Assembly: GCF_025639885.1 (NCBI RefSeq)
Contig: NZ_CP106738.1
Location: 1,426,001-1,490,000 of the forward strand
Direction: 5' to 3'
From: Roseovarius pelagicus
GTDB lineage: Bacteria > Pseudomonadota > Alphaproteobacteria > Rhodobacterales > Rhodobacteraceae
DNA length: 64,000 bases
Shown: positions 28,943 to 37,168 of the stretch, one piece after another
Layout: each line of letters begins with the position of its first letter
How positions within the stretch are numbered: position 1 is the stretch's first letter
Translations under genes and position numbers: made by a program
The notes under the pieces: model-generated
What the model was told of the DNA's origin: nothing
The model's database searches: none
The model's input: the letters and a program-made list of their open reading frames with translations, nothing else

Positions 28943-29998
28943 CTATCTTTTATTACTTTTAATCAGCATCCTAGCCGCGATCGGTGCGCAGGTGATGACC
29001 AGAAAGATGCGCGCCAGATGGTGAACGACCACAAAACCAAGATCCACGTCTGCAACGATTGCCAGAACGGTCATTTCCGCTTGTCCGCCGGGGGCGAAAG
29101 CGAGGAATCCCTCAATCGGCGGGGCCAGTCCGAAAATGACCACCACCTCTGTGAGGATCGCAGCCAACGCCGCCAGAACCAGCACGAAAGCGACCCCCGA
29201 CAGGACGTCCTTGCGGAACTCGGCAAGTGTGATCCCCACGTAACCGACACCGATCGAGATCCCGATCATAAATTGCGCAAAGAGGATGCCCTCGGACGGT
29301 GGACGACTATGGATAAGCCCGCTCAGAGACAGGATGCCGGTTACGATCATCGGCCCCAGGATCGACGCCCCGAACAGGCCGATCCGCTCCCCTCCCTTCC
29401 AGCCAACCAGCGCGGCGATCACCATCAGGAGGATCTCCCACAATGGCAGGTTACTGGCGGGTGGCCCGATTGGACCGGACAGATCCGCGCCCATCCCGAA
29501 TGTCAGGATCAGCGGGGCCAATGACACCACGATCAGCAAGCGTGTCGCATGGATGAGCGACAGCGCCCGAGGGTCGCCTCCGGCCTCGGTGCCAAAGATC
29601 ACCATGTCCTGTAACCCGCCCGGCATTGCTGCGTACCATGCCGTCGTCCTGTCGAATCCACAGACCCGGTGAAAGAACGGGACGCCAATCATTGCAATGA
29701 CGGCGATGTAGATCGGGATGAGAGCCACAGACGCGGCCATCTGCGGTATGGTTCCGACCAGCGCAGGCGTGAGGGACGCCCCCACCGCAACACCCAAGAT
29801 CGTGCGCGCCGCAGTAGACACCCACCCAAAGCGCTTGAGAGGCACACCTATCATCGCAGCGATCAAACAAGCCCCGAGAGGCCCGAACAGAAATGGAAGC
29901 GGCAGACCCAAGACCCACGCTACCGCCGTCCCCGATCCAGCCACTCCAAGAGTTAGCAGCCGCGCGCGGGTAGTAGATTGATCGGGTATCTTTAACAT
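28943..29998 (-). CDS. AbrB-family (ammonia monooxygenase-like) membrane protein
   Basis: A 351-residue integral membrane protein with about ten helices in two internally similar halves (GVAVGASLTPALVGTIPQMAAS and a matching IGISIGVGYVGITLAEF region), typical of the AbrB duplication family. Despite the name it is unrelated to the AbrB DNA-binding fold. Function is not established; it may be a transporter or permease. The start at 29998 excludes the operator region; the frame is open to 30115. It diverges from gntR-tcuA-tcuB, so it is likely under the same regulator and may export or import a pathway compound. Confidence 0.83.
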   Translation of the reverse strand: MLKIPDQSTTRARLLTLGVAGSGTAVAWVLGLPLPFLFGPLGACLIAAMIGVPLKRFGWVSTAARTILGVAVGASLTPALVGTIPQMAASVALIPIYIAVIAMIGVPFFHRVCGFDRTTAWYAAMPGGLQDMVIFGTEAGGDPRALSLIHATRLLIVVSLAPLILTFGMGADLSGPIGPPASNLPLWEILLMVIAALVGWKGGERIGLFGASILGPMIVTGILSLSGLIHSRPPSEGILFAQFMIGISIGVGYVGITLAEFRKDVLSGVAFVLVLAALAAILTEVVVIFGLAPPIEGFLAFAPGGQAEMTVLAIVADVDLGFVVVHHLARIFLVITCAPIAARMLIKSNKR

Positions 29999-30026
29999 CG
30001 GCGACAACTCCACTCTTGCATCCAAG

Positions 30027-30044
30027 TGTATACAAATGTATCCA
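30027..30044. promoter_or_regulatory. Candidate GntR operator
   Basis: TGTATACA-AA-TGTATCCA: a perfect 8-bp palindrome followed 10 bases later by a near copy, in the divergent gap between the AbrB-like gene (29998) and gntR (30063). TGTATACA resembles operators of FCD-type GntR regulators. Confidence 0.55.
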
Positions 30045-30062
30045 CAAGTGACGCAAGAGGAC

Positions 30063-30770
30063 ATGACCGTGGCCAAGACAAAAGACAGTGGTGATGAAAC
30101 AGTGCGGGCGGACACCCCTCCCGGACAGGACGCCTATTATCAGATCGTTCGGGATATCCGTTCGGGCCAGTTGCTGCCCGGCGACCGGCTGACCGAAGTG
30201 GACCTTGCCAAACGTTTCGGGATGTCGCGCACTCCGATACGCGAGGCCATCCGCCAACTGGAAGCGGATGGTCTGGTCGTTCACACGCCTCGCCTCGGTG
30301 CGACGATTCACACGCTGGATCACGCCGAAATCTCTGAACTGTACGATATGCGTGCCGTACTCGAGAGCACCGCCGCCCGCTTTGCCGCGCGCGCGGCGTC
30401 GACTGTTGAGCTTGGCGAGATAGAGGCGATTCAGGCCGCGATGAGCACCGCCTGGTCGTCAGAGGATCGCTTTGTGCAAAACCAGAACTTCCACGCGGCC
30501 ATCCTTGATGCCGCGCGCAACAGATACCTTCTGCGCGCTGTGCTGGCGGTTCAAAAGACCTTGTTGATCCTTGGGCGCTCGACCATGGATCAACCTGACC
30601 GCGCCGAGGCCGCGGTGGCGGAACATTCGGCCATCGTCGCGGCGCTGCAAGCGCGTGATGAAGAGGCCGCAGAGCGCGCGATGCGTCTGCACATCCAGCG
30701 CGCCCATGCCGCCCGCCTGCGCCAGATACGCAATGCAAGACCGCGGGACACCGACTTCCATGATATCTGA
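30063..30770 (+). CDS. GntR-family (FCD) transcriptional regulator
   Basis: A 235-residue regulator. It has a winged helix (YYQIVRDIRSGQLLPGDRLTEVDLAKRFGMSRTPIREAIRQLE, seen from about residue 27) and a C-terminal FCD effector domain with ELYDMRAVLEST, FHAAILDAARN and EHSAIVAAL, including the Asp/His residues that bind metal and carboxylate ligands. The ATG at 30063 is preferred because an upstream ATG at 30036 lies inside the candidate operator. It overlaps tcuA by 11 bases, so the regulator and the enzyme are translated together. It probably responds to tricarballylate or a related acid. Confidence 0.9.
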   Translation: MTVAKTKDSGDETVRADTPPGQDAYYQIVRDIRSGQLLPGDRLTEVDLAKRFGMSRTPIREAIRQLEADGLVVHTPRLGATIHTLDHAEISELYDMRAVLESTAARFAARAASTVELGEIEAIQAAMSTAWSSEDRFVQNQNFHAAILDAARNRYLLRAVLAVQKTLLILGRSTMDQPDRAEAAVAEHSAIVAALQARDEEAAERAMRLHIQRAHAARLRQIRNARPRDTDFHDI

Positions 30771-32154
30771 TCACTATGATCTGATCGTTGTCGGCGGCGG
30801 CAACGCCGCCCTCTGCGCTGCAATCGAGGCCGCCGAGAAAGGGTGCAAGGTCGTCCTGTTGGAAGGCGCACCCAAGGCCTATCGAGGCGGCAATTCACGT
30901 CACACGCGAAATTTTCGCTGCATGCACGAGGGGCCGCTTTCTGTTTTGACAGACAGTTACGGTGAGGACGAATATTTCGACGACCTCATGCGCGTGGTCA
31001 AAGGCAAGACTGACGAAAGCCTTGCCCGGATGTGCATCCGCGCGTCCGAAGCATGCCTGCCGTGGATGGAAGCGCACGGGGTGCGCTTTCAGCCCTCGCT
31101 TTCGGGCACTTTGTCCCTCAGTCGAACGAATGCCTTCTTTTTGGGCGGAGGCAAGGCGCTTGTGAATGCCTATTACCGGACTGCCGAGGCGCTCGGCGTA
31201 ACCGTCCTGTACAATACCGAAGTCACGCACATCCATATAGAAGGCCGCACCGTGACCGGCGTCGAACTGCGCCATGACGATGTCACCACCACCTTGCCGG
31301 GCAGTGCTGTCGTGCTGGCATCGGGCGGTTTTCAAGGGGACATTGATTGGCTCGCCCGTGCGTGGGGGCCGTCCGCACGCAATTTCCTGATCCGCGGCAC
31401 GCCTTACAATCGCGGCGTCGTACTAAAAGACATGTTGGATCAGGGCGCGCAGAGCGTCGGTGATCCGACCCAATGCCATGCCGTCGCCATCGACGGACGT
31501 GCGCCGAAATATGACGGCGGCATCGTCACCCGGCTGGACTGCGTACCCTTCTCGGTCGTGGTGAACAAGAAAGGCGAGCGGTTCTATGACGAAGGCGAAG
31601 ATGTCTGGCCCAAGCGCTATGCCATCTGGGGTCGTCTCGTTGCCGCGCAGCCCGATCAGGTCGGCTATTCGATCATCGACTCAAAATCACTTGAACTCTT
31701 CATGCCGTCAGTCTTTCCACCGATCAAGGCAGACACGATTGAGGACCTCGCCCGGCAACTGGGCCTGCCTGAAACCAAGCTGCGAAAGACCATCGATGCG
31801 TTCAATGCCGCCTGCCCCAGCGATCCCGATGGCCTCTTCCACGCGACCGAACTCGACGGGCTGGCAACAACCGATCTAACCCCGGCCAAGACCAACTGGG
31901 CGCGCCCGATCACCACGCCACCGTTTTATGGCTATAGCCTGCGCCCCGGTGTGACCTTCACATATCTGGGCCTGAAGGTGGACGAAACGGCGCGTGTTCA
32001 CGGTGCCGACGGTCCCTACAACAATCTCTGGGCAGCCGGAGAAATGATGGCCGGATCCATTCTGGGCCAAGGCTATCTGGCGGGGTTTGGCATGACCATC
32101 GGCACGGTATTTGGCCGCATCGCAGGGCAGGAGGCCGCATCACATGTCGCTTGA
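30760..32154 (+). CDS. tcuA: FAD-dependent tricarballylate dehydrogenase
   Basis: Flavoprotein of the fumarate reductase/succinate dehydrogenase family, 464 residues, matching TcuA, which oxidises tricarballylate to cis-aconitate. It has the dinucleotide fold DLIVVGGGNAALCAAIEAAEKG, the FAD segment APKAYRGGNSRHTRNFR, the substrate-loop region with GTPYNRGVVLKDM and FSVVVNKKGERFYDEGED, and the C-terminal NNLWAAGEMMAGSILGQGYLAG. The start overlaps the end of gntR and the stop overlaps tcuB. Electrons would pass to TcuB. The substrate is assigned by family resemblance; another saturated polycarboxylate is possible. Confidence 0.9.
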   Translation: MISDHYDLIVVGGGNAALCAAIEAAEKGCKVVLLEGAPKAYRGGNSRHTRNFRCMHEGPLSVLTDSYGEDEYFDDLMRVVKGKTDESLARMCIRASEACLPWMEAHGVRFQPSLSGTLSLSRTNAFFLGGGKALVNAYYRTAEALGVTVLYNTEVTHIHIEGRTVTGVELRHDDVTTTLPGSAVVLASGGFQGDIDWLARAWGPSARNFLIRGTPYNRGVVLKDMLDQGAQSVGDPTQCHAVAIDGRAPKYDGGIVTRLDCVPFSVVVNKKGERFYDEGEDVWPKRYAIWGRLVAAQPDQVGYSIIDSKSLELFMPSVFPPIKADTIEDLARQLGLPETKLRKTIDAFNAACPSDPDGLFHATELDGLATTDLTPAKTNWARPITTPPFYGYSLRPGVTFTYLGLKVDETARVHGADGPYNNLWAAGEMMAGSILGQGYLAGFGMTIGTVFGRIAGQEAASHVA

Positions 32155-33220
32155 TACACCAAAACTGGCAGAAGCCGCGCGCCAAGTCGAAATCTGCAAC
32201 GCCTGCCGCTATTGCGAGGGGTATTGTTCGGTCTTTCCAGCAATGTTCAAAGAGCGCAGCTTTGCCTCCGGGGATCTGACGCAACTCGCCAATCTTTGCC
32301 ATAACTGTCGAGGCTGTTACTACGCCTGCCAATATACCGAACCGCATGAATTTGCCCTCAACCTTCCTGCGGCGCTGGCCGAGGTCAGACAGGAATCGTG
32401 GGAACGCTTTGCATGGCCAGCCGCCCCGGCGCTGCTATTCCAACGGTCTGGCGTGGCGATGGCGCTTGCGCTTGTCATCGGCATTGCCTGCCTGTTCTGG
32501 GCTATGGCAACGCTTGTTCCTGCCAGCGGCGAGGGGTTCTATGCGGTGCTCTCCCACGTCACGCTTGTGGCGATCTTTCTGCCTGCCTTCATGCTGCCAC
32601 TGGCGGCGATCGCCATCGGGCTGAGCCGTTACTGGCGCGAAGTCGGGGGCGGGCGTGTGCGCATTGCCCATCTAAGGGATGCCATGCATAGCGCCGTTAC
32701 CATGCGCAATCTGTCTGGCGGTCAGGGCCAAGGCTGCAATTTCGAGGCAGAAGACCGTTTCTCTAACGCGCGCCGCCATGCGCATCAGGCGGTGATGTGG
32801 GGCTTCTTGTTGTGTTTTGCGTCCACATGCACTGGCACGGTGTTGCATTACGGCTTTGCCATCGAGGCGCCGTATGCGCTGCTTTCCTTGCCTAAACTCC
32901 TCGGTGTCCCGGGCGGCCTGCTACTGACGATCGGGAGCGCGGCACTCATCTGGCTCAAATTGCAGGCAGACCCCAAACTGGGCGCGCCCTCTGCGTGGGG
33001 TGCGGAGATGGCCTTTGTCCTGCTGCTGGGATTGACCGGGCTCACCGGCCTTCTGCTCTTTGCGGCGACCGGGACAGGCGCAGTACCGGCTCTGCTGGCC
33101 ATCCATCTTGGTGCGGTTTTGGCGCTCTTTCTCAGTATGCCCTACTCCAAGATGGTCCACGGGTTCTACCGTATGGCAGCCTTGGTCCGGGATGCTCAGA
33201 ACAAAGACGTCAAACTCTGA
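32144..33220 (+). CDS. tcuB: Tricarballylate utilisation membrane electron-transfer protein
   Basis: Iron-sulfur/haem membrane protein, 358 residues, that re-oxidises the reduced flavin of TcuA and passes electrons to the quinone pool. The N-terminal domain has two cysteine clusters, CNACRYCEGYC and CHNCRGCYYACQY, for iron-sulfur centres. The rest has about six membrane helices with histidines (ARRHAHQAVMWGF, SMPYSKMVHGFYR) fit for haem binding. It overlaps tcuA by 11 bases. In Salmonella TcuB serves TcuA, and the same pairing is expected here. A short hairpin follows the stop. Confidence 0.92.
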   Translation: MSLDTPKLAEAARQVEICNACRYCEGYCSVFPAMFKERSFASGDLTQLANLCHNCRGCYYACQYTEPHEFALNLPAALAEVRQESWERFAWPAAPALLFQRSGVAMALALVIGIACLFWAMATLVPASGEGFYAVLSHVTLVAIFLPAFMLPLAAIAIGLSRYWREVGGGRVRIAHLRDAMHSAVTMRNLSGGQGQGCNFEAEDRFSNARRHAHQAVMWGFLLCFASTCTGTVLHYGFAIEAPYALLSLPKLLGVPGGLLLTIGSAALIWLKLQADPKLGAPSAWGAEMAFVLLLGLTGLTGLLLFAATGTGAVPALLAIHLGAVLALFLSMPYSKMVHGFYRMAALVRDAQNKDVKL

Positions 33221-33236
33221 GGCATATCGTCGGCCT

Positions 33237-33252
33237 TCGCTCTTGCGAGCGA
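33237..33252 (+). terminator. Hairpin after tcuB
   Basis: TCGCTC-TTGC-GAGCGA is a perfect 6-bp stem with a 4-base loop, 16 bases after the tcuB stop. There is no T run, so termination is uncertain. The rest of the 33221-33441 gap shows no gene. Confidence 0.35.
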
Positions 33253-33441
33253 GTTCCATTCGCTTGTCGGCGGATACCAGTGATGCAAGCGGTGTCTTCG
33301 CCGGACACCGCATGATCTCGGGGGGCGTTCTCGCACCTTTTCCTATGAGAACGTCCAACCACCGCTGCTTGCGGCAACAAGGGATCGCCACGGTTGCGCG
33401 TGGTGCGCAGTAGTGATTGAGAACAGCATCACATATCGTCC

Positions 33442-33960
33442 TCACGTCTTGCGGCTACTAGTCCACGGCACCATGGCCTCGCCGCCTTGCGCCCAGGCTT
33501 CCTGCGCGGCAGTCTCGACAGCACAGGACCTGACTGCGCGCAACCGTGCCAGCGCGGCATCCGGCGTCTCGCCTGCCTCAATCATCAATCGCAGCGCGAC
33601 CATACCCGACCGCCCACAGCCACCCCGGCAATGGATCAGGACACGACCACCACCAGAAAGCGCAGCCAGTGCTGCGCGGCTCGCCGCTTGCCACGCCTCT
33701 TGCTGGTCCCGGTTCGGCGTGCCGAAATCCTCGACCGGCAGATGCACCCAACGCGACCCCATATCTTGTACATCCTGACCGAAATCGCCCGCCCCCTCGG
33801 CCTGCATCTCGGCCATAGTGGTCATGGAGATGACCAAGGCTGGCCGCCAATCGCGCAGATGCGCCAAGTCAGCTGCATAGTCATCCGAGCGCCCCGGCAG
33901 AGGGGCGAGGGCCAATATCCCCCCCGCGACCGGCAACGCGTAGATAACAAACCCGGTCAT
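33442..33960 (-). CDS. Protein tyrosine / dual-specificity phosphatase-like protein
   Basis: A 172-residue cytoplasmic phosphatase of the cysteine-based type. The P-loop HCRGGCGRSG fits HCx5R(S/T), and an upstream Asp in HLPVEDFGTP is the likely general acid. It resembles the small cyclin-dependent-kinase-inhibitor-3/DSP-like phosphatases found in proteobacteria. The substrate is unknown. It lies downstream of the metallopeptidase gene on the same strand, 15 bases apart, so the two may be co-transcribed. Confidence 0.87.
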   Translation of the reverse strand: MTGFVIYALPVAGGILALAPLPGRSDDYAADLAHLRDWRPALVISMTTMAEMQAEGAGDFGQDVQDMGSRWVHLPVEDFGTPNRDQQEAWQAASRAALAALSGGGRVLIHCRGGCGRSGMVALRLMIEAGETPDAALARLRAVRSCAVETAAQEAWAQGGEAMVPWTSSRKT

Positions 33961-33975
33961 CCGCTCAGCCGCGCA

Positions 33976-34833
33976 TCACAACCGCGCCGCGCCGAACGTA
34001 TCGCATTGCTGCACCTGCCCGCTCTCGTAGCCGGTGGCGAACCAATGCGCCCGCTGCTGTGACGTGCCGTGGGTAAAGGTATGCGGCTGTGGCACGCGTC
34101 CCGCGCTCTTTTGCAGATGGTCATCGCCGATCTTGCGCGCCGCGTTCAGCGCCTCCTCAATATCACCCGGTTCCAGCAGGCCCTCGACATGGCTCGCCCA
34201 GACACCTGACAGGCAATCGGCCTGCAACTCCAACCGCACTGTCAGCGCATTGGCCTGCGTTTGGCTCGCGGCCTGCCTGCGTGCGTTCACCTCGGGCAGA
34301 ATGCCCAGCTCGTTCTGGACGTGATGCGCAACCTCATGAGCGATCACGTAGGCAGCAGCAAAGTCCCCGCGCGCACCCAGACGGCGTGACAGGGTCACGA
34401 AAAAGTCTGTGTCCAAATAGGCTTTGCTGTCCGCCGGACAGTAGAATGGTCCCGTCGCGCCAGAGGCACCACCACACGGGCTGCGCGTCGCACCAGAAAA
34501 CAGAACCAGCACCGGCGGGTCGTATTCCAGCCCCAGCTGTTCGGCAAAGACATTCTCCCAGACCGTTTCCGTTGTCGCCAACACGCGCGAGGCAAATTGC
34601 GCGGCCTGTTCTTCTTCAGCAGTCAACTCACGCGGCGCGCTGCTCTCGTTAGTCGGTGCGGTGCCCTGCAACAGCGGAGTGACGTCAATCCCGGCGAAGT
34701 AGCCGATTGCCAGTACCACCAGCAATCCGACACCACCGATCCCGCCTGCGGCACGTCCACCTCCGCGCGCACCAGAGCGGCGTCTGTCCTCTACATTCCG
34801 GCTGCCGCGCACCCCCTTAACCGCATCATTCAT
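33976..34833 (-). CDS. ypfJ: Neutral zinc metallopeptidase (YpfJ family)
   Basis: Membrane-anchored metallopeptidase of 285 residues. An Arg/Gly-rich cytoplasmic N-terminus leads into one helix (about 32-50), and the rest is periplasmic. The zinc site HEVAHHVQ (HExxH) lies near the middle, with the family stretches YCPADSKAYLDTDFF, ELQADCLSGVWASH (third ligand region) and HGTSQQRAHWFATGYESG. The length is normal for YpfJ. No natural substrate is known for the family. It appears to start a two-gene unit with the phosphatase. Confidence 0.92.
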   Translation of the reverse strand: MNDAVKGVRGSRNVEDRRRSGARGGGRAAGGIGGVGLLVVLAIGYFAGIDVTPLLQGTAPTNESSAPRELTAEEEQAAQFASRVLATTETVWENVFAEQLGLEYDPPVLVLFSGATRSPCGGASGATGPFYCPADSKAYLDTDFFVTLSRRLGARGDFAAAYVIAHEVAHHVQNELGILPEVNARRQAASQTQANALTVRLELQADCLSGVWASHVEGLLEPGDIEEALNAARKIGDDHLQKSAGRVPQPHTFTHGTSQQRAHWFATGYESGQVQQCDTFGAARL

Positions 34834-34962
34834 TCCCTTCGCTGTACAATCGAGACGACTATACCGACCGCCACATCAAAGACAAAAGCAATTGCAGCAG
34901 CGATCGGTTCCCAGTTGTGCGTGATGGCGCCCGACCTGCCGTCAGGCAACCATACCAAGGGT

Positions 34963-36480
34963 TCAGCCGTCGCCCTCCACCACTTGTCCGGGATGCGCCT
35001 CGGCCCAGCCAGCCAGAAAATCGGCCATCGCTTCGTCCCCGACTTCCCGCAACGCCCAACGTGGCAGGGCGACGCCCTCTTCCAATGCCATCCGTGCGCA
35101 GGCGACATGATCGCGATCCGCAGGCTTGGCCGGCTTTTCCGATCCATGCAGAATCGCGCCCAGCAACTTGCCGCCATAATCGTTCACATGGCTCAGATCG
35201 GGTTTGAGCGACAGAAGATAGCCCATCACTTCAGGCAGACCTTCCCATCCCGCGATCTGCACCGGCGTGACGCCCAGCGCTGCTGGCTTGTCATACTCCA
35301 CCCCCAGCGCCACAAGGCGCCGGATATGGCCCAGCACGTCGGGAAAGGCGATAATCTCGCGGATGATATCACGGTAAAGCATCGGCAGACCGGCGGGATC
35401 AATAAATTCGCCCGGACTATCCTGCCCCTCGGCGGCGGCGGCCATCAGTTGCTCGTCACGGCTCAGAGGTGGCATAGGTCCGGCTGCCTCGATCGCGGCC
35501 TTCAACGCGGCATTGCCATAGACACAGGCTGCGCCATAGGCACTGGCACCATCCTGTACATGCGCGGGATCGGCCCCAGCCTCCAGCAAAGCTGCGATCA
35601 CGCCCTTGCCACAACGTCGTATCGCCGCATGGTGCAACGCCCGGTCGATCTGATCATCAGCCCCCGCCGCCAGAATCATGCGCACAGCCTCTGGATCGTC
35701 GAAATCCATCGCCCGCAACAACGCATTCGTGCCGCGCGGGTCCGCCCCGTGCGCCAGCAACATCTCCAGCCCCTCGCAGTGTCCCAGTTCCGTCGCATGG
35801 TAGAGGGATTCGCCGTCATTGGGGTCCGCGCCCTGCTCCAGCAACCAACGCGCCAGCGGCATGTTTCGCGCATGGCTCAATGCGCCGTAGAGTGCGGACA
35901 GCGGATGATCGACGCCTTCTTGCACCGGAACCGCGTCATTCACATCCGCACCATGCGCGACCAGCATCTCGGCAATGGCGAACATATCCACCGCCTTGTC
36001 AGGGGCGGCGACGATATGGCGCGAAAATGTCAGGTGCAGGATCGGCGTGCGGGGACCACTGGGCCAGACGGCCAGCGTTGGATCATCAACCAGCGCCGCC
36101 GCAACCGCCGCGCGATCATAGAGGGCGATTTGCGCCCCCAGATCGCCATCCGCCAGATCGGGCGTCGCTTCCAGCAATTGCTGAACGATCCAGTGCTGAC
36201 CCTGCATCAACGCTGCGCGCAGTCGTGCCTGACGCTGCGCACGGCTCAACCCGATCGTCTCATCTGCCCATTTCAGCTTGGGCCAACTGGGAAAGCCCTG
36301 CTCGCGTGCAATCACATGCAGAAAATCAGCATGTTTCAAATCACCTGTGCCGCGCGGTACAGCGGCACGTAGCCGGGCAATCGCCGCTGGCGCACCTGCC
36401 TCATAGGCGCGGCGCAGCACTTTGGCCCGGCGTCGCAACGCATCCAGCGTGGATGCAGGTGTATCGGGGATATTGCTCAT
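34963..36480 (-). CDS. Ankyrin-repeat protein
   Basis: A 505-residue cytoplasmic protein with several ankyrin units in the middle, for example AEMLVAHGADVNDAV, ARWLLEQGADPNDG, LEMLLAHGADPRGT, VRMILAAGADD and VIAALLEAGADPAHV. The N-terminal 100 residues include FLHVIAREQGFPSWPKLKW, a motif often seen at the start of bacterial ankyrin proteins. There is no signal peptide. It presumably binds a protein partner; no catalytic domain is seen. The start at 36480 has a GGAG site; the frame upstream to 36669 is not supported. Confidence 0.85.
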   Translation of the reverse strand: MSNIPDTPASTLDALRRRAKVLRRAYEAGAPAAIARLRAAVPRGTGDLKHADFLHVIAREQGFPSWPKLKWADETIGLSRAQRQARLRAALMQGQHWIVQQLLEATPDLADGDLGAQIALYDRAAVAAALVDDPTLAVWPSGPRTPILHLTFSRHIVAAPDKAVDMFAIAEMLVAHGADVNDAVPVQEGVDHPLSALYGALSHARNMPLARWLLEQGADPNDGESLYHATELGHCEGLEMLLAHGADPRGTNALLRAMDFDDPEAVRMILAAGADDQIDRALHHAAIRRCGKGVIAALLEAGADPAHVQDGASAYGAACVYGNAALKAAIEAAGPMPPLSRDEQLMAAAAEGQDSPGEFIDPAGLPMLYRDIIREIIAFPDVLGHIRRLVALGVEYDKPAALGVTPVQIAGWEGLPEVMGYLLSLKPDLSHVNDYGGKLLGAILHGSEKPAKPADRDHVACARMALEEGVALPRWALREVGDEAMADFLAGWAEAHPGQVVEGDG

Positions 36481-36686
36481 CGGTTTCTCCTCATGCGCCC
36501 GGCGGTCCGCTATGCTGGGCAGAGAAATCCGAAAAGATCGGTTTCTGAAGTGATATCGAGATGTGCCATGCACTTTCCGCGGACCCGGATGCCCTCTCGT
36601 CAGGCGCGCTCCGCCTACATGACCGCGCGCACGATCACAAGACCATTGCCCCTCGCCAAGCTGGCTCAATGTTCTATATTTTCGTC

Positions 36687-37070
36687 ATGAGTGACAAAAA
36701 AGACAACGGTGAGAACCGCACAGATTGGGCCGAAACGCGCACAGACTGGGCCGAGGATCGTACCATCATGGCCAACGAGCGTACGTTCAATTCCTGGATG
36801 GGGCTCGGATTGGGGTCTGTCGGCGTGGCCATCGCACTCAAGGCAGTCTTTGGTGATTTTGAACCGACATGGGCGGCCAAGCTCGTGGCATCACTTTTTC
36901 TGGCAATCGCCATCATCATCTACTGGATCGCGCGTCGACAATCGCAAAAGACCCAGAAGCGGCTTAATGGATGTGACGCCGAACCATTGCCCAGCGCCCA
37001 TTTCACCTATCTGGTCATCATTACCACAACGGCAACGATCGCGGTGGGTGCAGTGCTTTGGGGGCTTTAG
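36687..37070 (+). CDS. DUF202-type inner-membrane protein with N-terminal heptad repeats
   Basis: A 127-residue membrane protein of the YidH/DUF202 type. A hydrophilic N-terminus has four tandem seven-residue units (RTDWAET, RTDWAED, RTIMANE, RTFNSWM), followed by helices at about 35-53, 60-78 and 105-125. RTxxANERTFxxW is the family hallmark, but normally only one or two units are present. Function is unknown. The start at 36687 removes an unlikely upstream extension. It lies 98 bases ahead of dnaX. Confidence 0.78.
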   Translation: MSDKKDNGENRTDWAETRTDWAEDRTIMANERTFNSWMGLGLGSVGVAIALKAVFGDFEPTWAAKLVASLFLAIAIIIYWIARRQSQKTQKRLNGCDAEPLPSAHFTYLVIITTTATIAVGAVLWGL

Positions 37071-37168
37071 CCAGAGCCGATGGACAGCACCGCGCATTTG
37101 GTGGACCTCGGGGCGCGCGCCGATTACTCTTTGGCTTCTGATTTGATTCCTCCCACGCGCAGGTACAC

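Noticed and set aside
34834..34951. Possible small membrane protein on the minus strand, ending just before the metallopeptidase start
   Set aside because: The frame has a hydrophobic end, but only a TTG start without a convincing ribosome site, and it would be about 39 residues. It is too weak to call.
34597..36372. Long plus-strand open frame (591 codons)
   Set aside because: Antisense to the ankyrin and metallopeptidase genes; no recognisable domain and low-quality composition.
36660..36680. Third copy of the CAATGTTC promoter-like motif before the DUF202 gene
   Set aside because: Only CAATGTTCT is shared; the flanks differ from the ybaB and ffs copies.
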